DNA from: Steinernema hermaphroditum | Taxonomy: Eukaryota > Nematoda > Chromadorea > Rhabditida > Steinernematidae | Reading direction: 5' to 3' | Assembly (NCBI GenBank): GCA_030435675.1 | Contig: CM059625.1 | Span: 15,810,001-15,874,000 of the forward strand | Length of the DNA: 64,000 nucleotides | In this document: piece by piece, positions 47,843 through 58,439 of the stretch | Numbering within the stretch: the first letter of the stretch is position 1 | Layout of the letters: every line of letters begins with the position of its first letter | Translations under genes and position numbers: made by a program | The notes under the pieces: generated by a model | Database searches by the model: none | Told to the model about the DNA's origin: nothing | The model's input: only the letters and a program-made list of their open reading frames with translations

Positions 47843-47923
47843 GTCACTTGTTTATACCGTGAAGCATTTCAGTTAATAATGCCGTCATCAACCGTCATAA
47901 AGGGATCCTCTAATTGGGCGATT

Positions 47924-48278
47924 ATGGAATGTGACAGATCTGCTTTATCTTCTTTTTCCAAAGACGTACACTTCACAATTCCGATTCACAAGCCGGAAGC
48001 TAGGATGGCGAAGCCTACAGTATGAAGCCTAGTTGGCATATTCCAATGTACATCTTTCGCTTTAGCTTCCTGCTCATCCATGCCGGCCACAGCATCACAT
48101 CTTCTGGCCTGTATGGCCTGGAACCGCTCGACCCCTCGTTTGTCCTAAGCTGCCTACCATTCTTCAATCCGCCTCATCATCACTCCTTGACACTCAGACG
48201 GCACTTTCATTGGGAAATCTCAACAAACCTGGATCTCTTCCGTCTGCTTTCAAACCCTATCGCCCTGGAAACGCCTAG
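47924..48278 (+). CDS. small orphan protein, phase-0 cluster gene 5
   Basis: Exons 47924-48019 and 48066-48278; about 102 aa, with a 46-nt phase-0 intron (gtatga...ctttag). It begins MECDRSALSSFSKDV. The second exon is rich in Pro, Leu and Ser (PKLPTILQSASSSLLDTQTA). No signal peptide or domain. It is supported only by matched frames and splice sites, so it is tentative. Confidence 0.4.
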
Positions 48279-51175
48279 GGCGTATACGAATTCATCTCTG
48301 TTGCTGCCCATTTTTGCTATACGTATGCTCGTTGTAATTCAAGTGGTTCGTAAAGATTTGCAACAATGTGATTAAAAGTTATAGTAAGACAATTTTTACG
48401 ATGGAGCTATGCTTTCACGAGCTGCTCTATGTGGTCTCATGTAAGGTTTTAAGCTTTACAAAATGGTAAAACTATGTTACATTTTATGGGTTCAGTTTTC
48501 TTTCTGAGATTCAAGATAACTTAACTCACACGATCTCTCTTTTAGACTGGAAAGTGTCGATCGGGCGCAATGCCAGATCATATGGGTTGCCAGATCATAT
48601 CATATGCCAGTTTTTTGATCATATGCCAGATCAAAACTTGCCATCGAAGCATTTACTTATGCGTAGGTTTGACCAATATTTTCCAATTAGCGAAAACAGC
48701 CTGGGAACAATTGTTGTTTTTGTGAGTTGTACGCACGAAATTTGAGCATTCGCTCATTATCCGTCATTTGTTCACCAAGGCGTTTATTAAAATCTACAAC
48801 CTGTCGCCTAGTAATTACGAAATGAGAGGACTGGCCTGAAAGAATCATACCATTCCCTTAGACTGTTGTCTTAAAATTTTAAAAATATAGCTGAAGCTAA
48901 ATAAAAACAGGCCTTCCCTCAACGTAAGACACAAAACAACTTGATTACTACCAAGGATATGGCTTAATGCTCTCTGTCCCATGTTTCTATATTGACTTCT
49001 GTTTTCGTCCGCTCTGCAAACGCAAATTGTTGGAAATGAGGAAATGCGCTGTGCTTGCGAATTTGCGCGTGTTGTGACATCAGCGTGCAAGAGATTATAT
49101 AGAATTACTTTTTGCACTTCCTTAATGGATGGTGACGACATTTTGCGACACACATCGCAGACAGCACTTAGGAATCTCAAAGGAATATTCACCACGTAAT
49201 CTGTTCGACGTAAGTTGGTGCACGCGTTCAAGTCGAGATGAGCTAAAGCTTTGCGTTCTCCGTGATGAGTTCAGTAGGGATGATCTTCTTCACTTCCGGT
49301 AGTGGTTTACTATCTAGCTGTGTCTGGGCAAGCCGTTTGGTGGGTCTATGTCGGGCGTACGGGTAATACAACGAAGGAAAGAACCTCCCTGTTGTTCTGA
49401 CCGGTTAGTTCCAATAGAACTACGGTATAAGGTAAACTTTCAACAGCCAATGCCTTGTGAGAGATAAGTCAGTTTACAGTTTCTCATGTGGCTGATACTG
49501 AAATCTATTATTCAGTGATCTGTGTCTACATTTGGTACATCTACATCTCTTTTTTGCAGAAACGAAACTCGAAACGGATGTTTCTCTTCCGTTATTTCTC
49601 TGTTCACTTTTATGTGGATGTATTCATCACCAAAATTCCGATCTCTTCTAGGCACTAACTCCTCGATTGGCAAAACAAATTTTCACTCATGCTTTCCATT
49701 AATCATCGGTCAGAAAATCCTGAAATCCTTTAAGCAGACATACATCTTCGCCCATAATTTCATAATTGCATCGCCGGTGCAAGCACACGTGTGATCCCAT
49801 CCCTTGTTGTTTTCTTTCCAAAGCTAGCCGCCCCGATTGGATATGCGTTCATCGCCGCGAACCTCCTTACCCACTCCTAAGGCGGGATAGGTTCCATTGG
49901 CGGCGCTTGCTCGGCTCCCACGGCTGGACGGACCTCTCCCGCTTCTTCTCCGCGTCTTTTCTCTTCCAGCTTGCTTGCGCGCACGCATGTCGCCACACAC
50001 AACGCTGGGGTGAATGGGGAGATGGCGGAAAGCGCTCCGCGTCGTCGTTGTTGGCTGGAGTCGTCGTCGCGAACGAGCGAGGGCACCGAAAGGCGCGATG
50101 ACGACGTCGGCTTCGACGCGCTATCCGTGTGGTTCTCAGAGAGGCGACGGAAAGCTCCGCTGCGCCGCCGCCGCCGCAGCCGCTGCCGTTTCTCACCACC
50201 GGTACGCAGATGCCGCCAGGTAAATTGAGTTCTATTGTAATACACTCGCCCGCTAGTCCCGTGTTGTGCTCTTTCGCTTACTTTCGTGTGTCGTTTTCGC
50301 GTGACTTCCGCGCTCGCCTTCATAAGTAGGGACGCTTGTTGCCGTGCTTCGTTATCAGCTGCTTCGCGCGCTGCTGGACAATTGTCGAAATGTGTTGATG
50401 TCGGCGCGGTTTGCGCGAATCAACGGCGCGCTTTTTTTGTGTCGTTCTATTCCTGTAAAACGCGACCGCCAAGCGTGAAATTCAAAAGTTTCCTTTTGAC
50501 TAATTCGCTGCGGGTGGTCTTTGCCCTTGCCACCCGCGCCGTCGTCCAGCACACACCGACCAAAGACTTATCAGAACGCGCGTGCGTGAGTCGTCCGAAT
50601 AATTTATGGTATTACAATGATGCGATATAGTGTGGTTGCGTAAAAGCTCATGTTGTCGAGTACAGGAGTTCAGCGCGCGTTTCGATAATGAATGGTGACC
50701 TTTGCACGACGGCCACCGAGAGCACTTTGCAAGTCGTTCAGTGCAAAATGTTTCATTTTTGAATGAAATTTGCACTTCAATTTATCACATAAAGTGCCAT
50801 TTTCATCATCTATCGCATAACACGGTGCACCCACAAACACAGTATTACATCTTCACACATTAGTAAAGCTTCAAATCGTAAAAATCGGATATTGGGCATT
50901 ATTTTTTGATGAACGTTCTCGCCGCGCTGCTGTGCTTTTAAGGCAGGTCTTCAGTAGTTCAGATGATAGAGATTTCCATGCAGAATATCTTCCAGAAATG
51001 TACCACGCGCTACATCTTGACCCATCCATCATCAAATTTTAACCTCACTGCACAATTCGCATGTCGTGATTGGGCGTGATTTTCCACCACATTTTCTATC
51101 CGCTTTACTAAATTTCCGCGCAGTCCGTAACTAATAGCCCATAATTGTAGATACGCGCTGTCAGTTACCGGCGAA
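48279..51175. other. intergenic
   Basis: An iterated 'atcatatgccag' stretch lies at 48570-48630. A GC- and CpG-rich island at about 49880-50220 has long open frames on both strands, typical of base composition rather than coding; it may be a promoter. No supported gene. Confidence 0.4.
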
Positions 51176-51769
51176 ATGGCTGCTCGACAGAATAACTACG
51201 AAGATGAGGTGATCCCGCCCGACCCGACCGTTGCCGAAGGTGGCTCTTCCGTCAGTCAAGTGGAAATTTCGGCACCTGCAGCAGATGCGGATGATACTGA
51301 AGTGGAGGATCCGCGCCACACACGACCTTCCGACCCAAATCATGCAGAGCTGTCAGGACAAGAGAATATACCGCTAGAGGATCTCATTGAAGACATAAGC
51401 TCAGATGAAGACGAGTTCTTCGAGTATCAAGAAGAGTTGAGAGATCCCCGACCACGAGTGCAGGCCATTCAGAGGGAAGATCCTCGTTCAGGTAAGCGGT
51501 TGTGCAAAATTGTGCCATCTACCCTCGTTTTGCAGAAGATGAAGAAGATGTAAGGTATGGCCCGAACTACCGGAATGGCATACTCGCAGTACGACGGATG
51601 CCCGCTGACAGCAGTAAGTGAAATCCTGCTATAGACAGGCAATTCGCTGAGGTTTCCACCACTCTTGTTTTTCGTGCTTCATGTGAATTCTGTCATTGTC
51701 CCAGACTACATTGTTGAGAAAGAAATTGCACCCGGAAGTCAATACAGGATTTTCCGAGAATATCGTTAA
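51176..51769 (+). CDS. acidic orphan protein
   Basis: Exons 51176-51491, 51536-51613, 51705-51769; about 152 aa, introns both phase 1. It is very acidic: the middle reads IPLEDLIEDISSDEDEFFEY. The C-terminal part is less charged (RYGPNYRNGILAVRRMPAD) and ends FREYR. No signal peptide, membrane segment or known domain; likely cytoplasmic or nuclear. Frame and splice agreement across three exons makes the model fairly sound. Unlike the cluster at 35-48 kb its introns are not phase 0. Confidence 0.6.
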
Positions 51770-52009
51770 CTAACCTCTTTGTTTCAGCCCGGCCTGGCAT
51801 GGGAACGGTGGCGCGCAATTGAAGACACATCGAAGATTTATTTGTTGAGATTGTGAAACAATAATAACATATCGTATTTTAAGAATATGCTTGTTTACAC
51901 AATGATTTAGCGTATAGAACAAATACATTTTTGAACCAATACTTTGACATAACTCACGAGTAAGTGGTCTGCGAAAAAATGACGGTTGCAATCGCAGAAA
52001 CCGGGCGCG
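51770..52009. other. short intergenic stretch
   Basis: This is the space between the acidic orphan and a repeat fragment. Nothing is recognised. Confidence 0.4.
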
Positions 52010-52215
52010 GAAGGTCCATGGAAGAGGGGTTACAATCGGACTGCGACTTTACATGGCGAGTCAGTGACGATACGCCTTGTTTGACACCGGAAACGTGCAA
52101 CAGAGGATGTCTCTTCCAGACGGCTTCATCTCTGATGTGGCGTTGATATCGAAGCGCTCGGTGGTGGCGAGCTTCACGACCCATCTCGGAATCGTCGAAA
52201 CTCCGGAAGAGGTGA
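52010..52215 (+). repeat. dispersed repeat family Y, partial copy
   Basis: It shares 'actgcgacttt' and the block 'gatatcgaagcgctcggtgg' with 15780-15895. It lacks the 3' blocks of the other copies. Confidence 0.45.
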
Positions 52216-52412
52216 CAAATCTTCTACTTCTCGAAGTGGTTTGGATATAGCGGCGGCTTCGTAGCTCGCTTCCGAAGCCGTCCCTATGCCGGGGGCATGT
52301 CGTATTTAACTCCGAAGTGGTTGCTACAATTTAAAAAACTACAAACATATGTGATTATCATGGCGTGGAGTTTTATTGAGATGAGATGAATTCTTGAAGG
52401 TGAAAAATGATC

Positions 52413-52486
52413 TGCCGCCAGCAGGGGTCGAACCTGCGACCTTGGGCTTATTAGACCCACGCTCTAACCGACTGAGCTATGGCGGC
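52413..52486 (-). tRNA. tRNA-Ile (AAT), second copy
   Basis: This is a 74-nt cloverleaf identical to the gene at 25666-25739 except in the T stem, where CCTGC replaces CCTGT and turns a G-U pair into G-C. The anticodon is AAT. Confidence 0.93.
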
Positions 52487-52629
52487 TGCTTTTCTTTTCA
52501 ACCACAAAGTACCCTTCAGTCGGATAGTTTGTTTGTTGAACATTTGAATGAAAAAAATACTTTATTACTAGATATAAATATAAATATGCCATATGGAAGC
52601 TGCGTATGTACAGGTGATAAGATAGAACT

Positions 52630-55390
52630 CTAAAAGACGAATGAGAAGGTGATCGAAATAACGTAGACCAGGAAGGAGATAGCGAAGACAAGGTTGTTCA
52701 GCGTATGTGCTACTCCAGAATATTTTCCCTGCGTCGTGTCCTCGGCATCCTTGGAAGGAGCAGGGATGGGCACGAATCGGTCGATGACGGACAGCACGAC
52801 GTCGACGTTGTGGGGTGGAGGAATCTGCGAGGACGACTGGCTTAGACGACGCAGAACGAGGCTGATGATGAAGAGAAGAGCGGTCATGACCAAGTTGAAA
52901 CCGGCATATTTCACTGAAACGTGATTGCCATGGTTGCAGTCGTTCTAAAAAATACATACAAATGGTTGGAGTGGAAGTCGTAAAGTTGGGCAGACGAGCA
53001 TTAATCAAAGTCATGGCCAGCAGCTGGACGACGATGCTGAAAGCCAGAAGCATTCCTTGTATGCTGGACAGATGGAAGAACACAGAGCTGAGGGTCAACG
53101 CTGTGCTAACTAAGGCTGGGAGCAACATTTCGGCCAAGTAGTAAACAGCGTTTCTACGGAGCCCGATACACATTTCACAGTTGTTGGTCTGGATGTCGAA
53201 GGGATTCTGTCGCCAATCTCCAAGAACTTGGATCACATATTTGCTATCCTAAACCCAAGAAACATTTGACAAATTTCTGAAACACATTGCTACGCTGATG
53301 TCCAGCGATTCGACAGTCCATCCGCTAACGTGCGTCTCGGCAACTGCTTCGTGTTGCCGACTCTTGACTTCATCGGAAACAGCAAAGCGAACAGAGAAGT
53401 AACGCTTATCGTCAAATTTGTAGCAGATTTTCTGGAGGTCGTTAGGGTAGCGCTCATATTGGAAATTGTATGGGGCCGAGAAGGCGAAATCTGTCCACAT
53501 GTAGACCTGGCCGGTGTAGTTCGCCGCCAGCACCTTGCCGGTGACAGTGCTAGGATTGGCAGCGGCCCTGCAACCAGACCAAAACTTTATCAAAATTTTT
53601 TCAAAGCTGACTTTGTATCTATGACGCTACCCCTTATTTTCAACGTTGCCTTGTTTGAATCATTTAAACAGATCTTATCGCATGCATTATGATCGTTGTA
53701 TCCTGTCGAACAACACACGATTTACAAAAAGGTAATTTTGTTTTGTAGATCACATCGAACTCCGCGTGCCTCATCAAAAACCACGGTCTACACAAGAAGG
53801 AGTGAACAAATATACTGTTGTTGATCATTACAGAACGGTAATGTTTGACCACTCGGTGTTACTCACGTGTGACTGAATACGGTTACAACTTACGCATTGA
53901 TTTGAATCAACTGTGGTGTCCAGATTTGGATCCAGTAGAAGTTCAACCAGGACAGTCCCCACTGGTCACGGTCCCATGACACCTTGCTGTCGTTCCAGCT
54001 CTGAACAGGCAAACAATCAATTATCGCTTATCGCCACACCATCGCTGCTCTTACCAAAACCATACGTCCGAAAACGCGCACAACCTGCTTTGCTTCATCC
54101 TGAAAGTAGCCCGTTTAGTGAGGCCAAGTGGACGCCGTTAGCGTGGAAAACAAACAATTTCGATGTGGTTCAAGCGAACGCTCTCGATTTGCACGTTCTT
54201 GGTACCGTTGTTCGTGGAGTTATCGTACGACTGGGCGATGTGAGTTCGCAGCTTCCAGGCTCGGTCGCCTCCTTGGCAGCTCTGGCATGACCGCCTACAG
54301 TTGGCCATCATCCTAGAACCATAGTGTCTATGACATGCACGAGTGAATACGAATCTAACCAAACAGCGTTGGATTGACATTCACCTTGGCTAGCCCATGC
54401 AGCACATTTCGCATCTGAATCGACGCAGGTTGTTCCACCGGTGGGACTGTCATCAGCTGAAATAAAACGGTTAATCCGTGGTATTTGGTCAATAAGTTGG
54501 CTGGCCCTTAGACGGTACCTGTTTGAAAGATAATCGTCTACGTCAAAGCTTTTCATTTAACGACTTTAGCTCTTGATCATAACTAAAACAATCCGACCCC
54601 AAGTGCTTTCGATCTGTTAATGTTCACCAGCTCACTGCTAATTATCTCAAAGTGAGCTGACTATAATTGCGCCAAGCGTATCATTATGATTTCTGCAAAA
54701 ACAGGACCCTACACGTAATTTATAATCTATCTGACAACTAATCACACGTTCTGAACGATCCATCCACAACCGGTTCAGAATGTTTTTGTGATTTCTGCAA
54801 AGGCAGGAGCGTTGTTTGCCTTCTCAAAAACAAATCCTAATTAATACGTTTGTGGAGGATAAAGCAGAATTGAGAAAAACCTGTCCTCGACGTTCTGCGA
54901 TCAAAGTTTATTCAAACAATCAAGAAATTAGGCCACGGTTTCCCCCGGAATCTTAAAATGTTCATCACATTGTGCTAGAAAATCTGTCATTCGATTTTTG
55001 AATGCAAAAGTTAACTCTATAAACCAAAACATAAAAATCCTCACAGTTTTCATCTTCTTTGAAATGTATACGTCGGAAAGAGTTCAACACAAGTGATATT
55101 GGATGCAGTTTGAACAGCTTATCCCATATTGATGGAAAGCGTCTATAATAGACCAATAGAGTTGCTGTAAGACAACTAATAGACAACTAATAGAATTGCT
55201 GTAAGGGGATGAGAAAGCAATAAACTATTGACAGGTACAACATCTTCTCGTTGGAATACACTGCTACTAAACCAGAACAACCATGAATTTAATGGTTGAG
55301 AGGAAACCCCCGATCATCTGTGATTCTTGATCACTTACCGTATGACAGAAGGAAGCAGGTGATGAGAACCACGAAGGCCGTCCTCAACAT
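52630..55390 (-). CDS. pentameric ligand-gated channel subunit with N-terminal ShKT domain
   Basis: Exons in gene order: 55390-55339, 54456-54360, 54312-54156, 54099-54055, 54000-53894, 53567-53294, 53248-52960, 52913-52630; about 434 aa. The signal peptide is MLRTAFVVLITCFLLSYA. It is followed at once by a six-cysteine ShKT domain (Cx6Cx7Cx9Cx3Cx2C, residues about 27-62). The ligand-binding region has W-N-D, W-x-P and YPND-Q-x-C landmarks. The residue 14 before that Cys, where the Cys-loop partner belongs, is Asn. M1-M4 helices are clear, the loop between M3 and M4 is short, and the protein ends just after M4. The M1-M2 linker lacks the usual GEK. A C-x2-C precedes LRR before M1. Ligand unknown. 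It resembles divergent nematode channel relatives such as CUP-4; the exact group is unsettled. Confidence 0.8.
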
Positions 55391-56734
55391 GTTGCAAAAT
55401 GAAGGGCGAGTGACAGTCTCCACTGGCGCTCGTCGCTGCTCGTCACCCTGGGGCAATCAAGATTTTGTGGCAATAGATCGAAAGCGAAGACGCGAAAGAG
55501 GGTGGAGCGGAGGGGAGAGGAGGAGACGCCTGGAAGCCGCGAAGAGGAGAAGAAGCGGAGCAGCCAAGGGTGTCGACGGCAACGACGCTGCGCGACTGCG
55601 AAGAGCAGATCCAGAACTAATCGCAACGCGTCTCTGTTCCGTAGGATTTAACCCATTTCTATGCCCCGGAGCTCGAACTGACGTTTGTCCATCCGTCTAC
55701 GTTCGGTCACTTCGCTCGTTGTCACAAGTCAGACGACAACGACGACGCATCAACTTCCAGCTGAGCAATTGGGAGAACAATTCCGACAAAAGACAATAGG
55801 AAGAAGACACCGCCGAGATGGACGCGCCGAAAACGGGTACATCCTGGGGCGATGACGAGATCGGGAAAAGGAGCACCGTTGGAAAGTGCGCGATTAGGAG
55901 AGACATCTGGTGATTGGCGGCAATTGCAAAAAGAAGAAAGAGAAAAAAGACGCAATAAATAGAACGGTAGATCAACTTTTCCTAATTTGAATTGTTCTCG
56001 TTCAACACACCGACTCAGCGAGAAAGTGAAATTTGCGACAGTCGAACGGGATTTTGGAAATATCGCAAATTAATCTGATCAGCCTCGCTGTTCGTTGCCC
56101 TATTTGTTTAGGCAAATGGGATCAGAAAAAAAGAACTGGGGGATTGATATTTTTAGAAAGGGTTTGTTGTGGTAATTAACCCAGAAATGGACAGTGACCG
56201 AAGACTATATTACGCTGCACAGTCGTTAAATTAACGGTCAAGAAGGTAGCAGAACCTGGATGCGTTTTCTGCGTTTGATCGTAAGGATATTCTACAGATC
56301 ACTACCAAATTTTGAGATTTGAAAATTATTATTGCAAACTCGAGATCGCAAGAATATCGTCTACCCACTTCAATTGTTACGAAATCGGAGAAACATCTGT
56401 TCAGCACTTTCATAACAGGTCATTTTTGCAACATCCTGGCAAACGTTCGTTCTGAAGATGTACCAACATGATAAACACTGTACCTTTCACGTGTGGAAGT
56501 TGTGTATGAAATACATGATCTTTATTCAACAGACAATGTAGAAATTATTGAATCCAACACATTAAAGACCTGTTTAAATACCTCAGATTTCGCAGCATTT
56601 ATCTGTTTTTAGTTTTATCCGGAAAACTATCTTTCTCAGTGTTATGCTGAGCCCATTATCTCGTAATTTTCTTTTCACATTACGTCTTCTTCCGAATAAG
56701 AGATTTAACCAGCAGTCATAGTCACAGCATCACA
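55391..56734. other. upstream of the channel gene
   Basis: A 167-codon plus-strand frame at 55296-55799 overlaps the channel's first exon in antisense and is Arg-rich by base composition; I do not call it a gene. The first 400 nt probably hold the channel promoter. Confidence 0.4.
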
Positions 56735-56910
56735 GGTTCGGCCACTCAAGCCAATGCAAACTTCACGTTCTTGATCGACTCACATGTGCATTTATTACAT
56801 GGGCAAAAGACCACTGCGACAGAAATCATACACTTTCACTCTCAATCCGTGATCAAATAACGATCAATTAAGAAGCGCGACAGCGCCTCATTCGCCGCGA
56901 TTTCTTTGCG
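56735..56910 (+). repeat. local duplication, copy 1
   Basis: This stretch resembles 57375-57560: 'cacgttcttgatc', 'gtgatcaaataacgatcaat' versus 'aggatcaaataacaatcaat', and 'ccgcgatt' in the same order. It covers the end of the exon annotated at 56868-57134. Confidence 0.55.
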
Positions 56911-57134
56911 AAGAGGATTCCCTCTGCGAAGCCTCCGTCCCAGGCGGTCAGGTCATCCATTCCGGCAGCCGAGGATGCGAACGAAGAGTGGCGAACAGGA
57001 TCAGTGAAAGCGATTTGGAACACGACTTCATTTTCGTTTAATGAAGAAGAGATAAAATCACGCGCTCCGGTCGTCACGTGTTGTGGAATACGAAAGATGA
57101 AAGGGGGCTGGAAGTCGATTACCTTGATGGCAAA
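56868..57134 (-). CDS. terminal exon of an unknown gene
   Basis: On the minus strand an acceptor atttcag opens an 88-codon frame (FAIKVIDFQPPFIFRIPQHV ... LFAKKSRRMRRCRAS) ending at 56868. The tail is basic. The frame reads like protein throughout. A donor compatible in phase lies at about 57211 (SIKHY|gtagct), but earlier exons could not be fixed. No family recognised. Confidence 0.4.
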   Translation of the reverse strand, partial: FAIKVIDFQPPFIFRIPQHVTTGARDFISSSLNENEVVFQIAFTDPVRHSSFASSAAGMDDLTAWDGGFAEGILFAKKSRRMRRCRAS

Positions 57135-57374
57135 CTGAAATATGGGAACTGTAGTAATTACGTATATTAATACATAAAAGTTATCGTGTCGAACTTCGTT
57201 ATTCAGCTACATAATGTTTGATGGAGGTGAATCCACCTAATTTTGCATTGGAATGCCTTCTTCTGGCTGTTGTAGCATGCCTTTTCTTGCATTGTTGTAG
57301 TATTTCAGCACAGTACCTCAAGAAGAACCTCAGTCTGACCACGACCACACGAGCTTCCGCGCTCAATCGCTGAC

Positions 57375-57560
57375 AGCATATGTTTGACCGCCACTTAAGC
57401 CATCGCAATCTGCACGTTCTTGATCCCTGAACATGCACCTGTCATCGTTATATGGTATTAAGACCTCCTTGACACAAATAGTACACTTTCGATTTCAATT
57501 CAGGATCAAATAACAATCAATTAAGGCATCCTACAGCACTTTGTTCTCCGCGATTCTCCG
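57375..57560 (+). repeat. local duplication, copy 2
   Basis: This is a diverged copy of 56735-56910, carrying only the last few codons' worth of the neighbouring exon. It is a truncated duplicate. Confidence 0.55.
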
Positions 57561-58439
57561 GATATTCACGTGCTTTGTAGTAATCTGTTTTGTGCGTTAT
57601 ATGCTTGCCTATAGTAAAACTCACTCAATAAGGTTACTTTCCGCGGTCATCAAACGATGACACTACTACGTCACAACTGTCCTACTGTCCCTGTAAATTG
57701 TTGTTGATGGCCATAATTGAGACGCATTACGGCCACCGCAGACGTCGGCGGTCAGCGGTGGCGGCGTGAAGAAAGATGCCGCCGCAAAGCGTCGCCGCCG
57801 ACAGCAGATGATCGACACGTGCTCGATCATGGGAGACGCGCGCGACAAGATATACTATCGATGGCAACGATACCATAATCGGCGTAGAGGATAAGTAAAC
57901 AAATTGAATGCGACGCATATCTCACTTGAACTCATCACATGTTAGGGCTCCAGATGACAGACTCCTTCCTCTTCCGAGCGCGTTTAAGTGGTCACTGTGC
58001 TAAAAATGCTCTGCGCGATACGGTTTCCCTTTAGTGTTTTATATGCGAGATATGTTGTTCTGGAGATTGTACTCTTTGTGTCCCGGAAGTAAATGAGTTG
58101 CTCGAGGAAATCGAGGAACTTGAACAGTTAAGCAAAACCGGCTGTGCAAAATGACTTAATCGCTTCATCGTAATCCCATTGTTCTCCACCCTCCTCAGGG
58201 GCGTATGAATTATAGAGATCCTGCAATATCAGCAACACTTGTTTCTGCCCTCCACGTTTGCCATTTTCTGATTGCCAAATTTTTTCAGTTTGTGAACACT
58301 GATCAAGAAGTGAATCATGAATCTTGAAATGATTTAAATTTCAGTGTGTATCCTTTTTTGTATCCAATTACTGGTATCGAGAGCACCACTCCAAATGCTC
58401 AGAATGATTTTTTTCACCTGTCAGTGAGAAGCAAATGCC

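Noticed and set aside
49766..50323. Long Arg-rich frames on both strands around 50 kb
   Set aside because: They overlap in all directions in a CpG-rich island, have no splice pattern or domain, and look like a base-composition effect.
54308..54556. Start of the channel gene at the ATG at 54556
   Set aside because: That reading has no signal peptide and runs through a splice acceptor. The exon at 55339-55390 gives a signal peptide and joins in the right phase.
55296..55799. 167-codon plus-strand frame
   Set aside because: It is antisense to the channel's signal-peptide exon, is Arg-rich by composition and has no domain.
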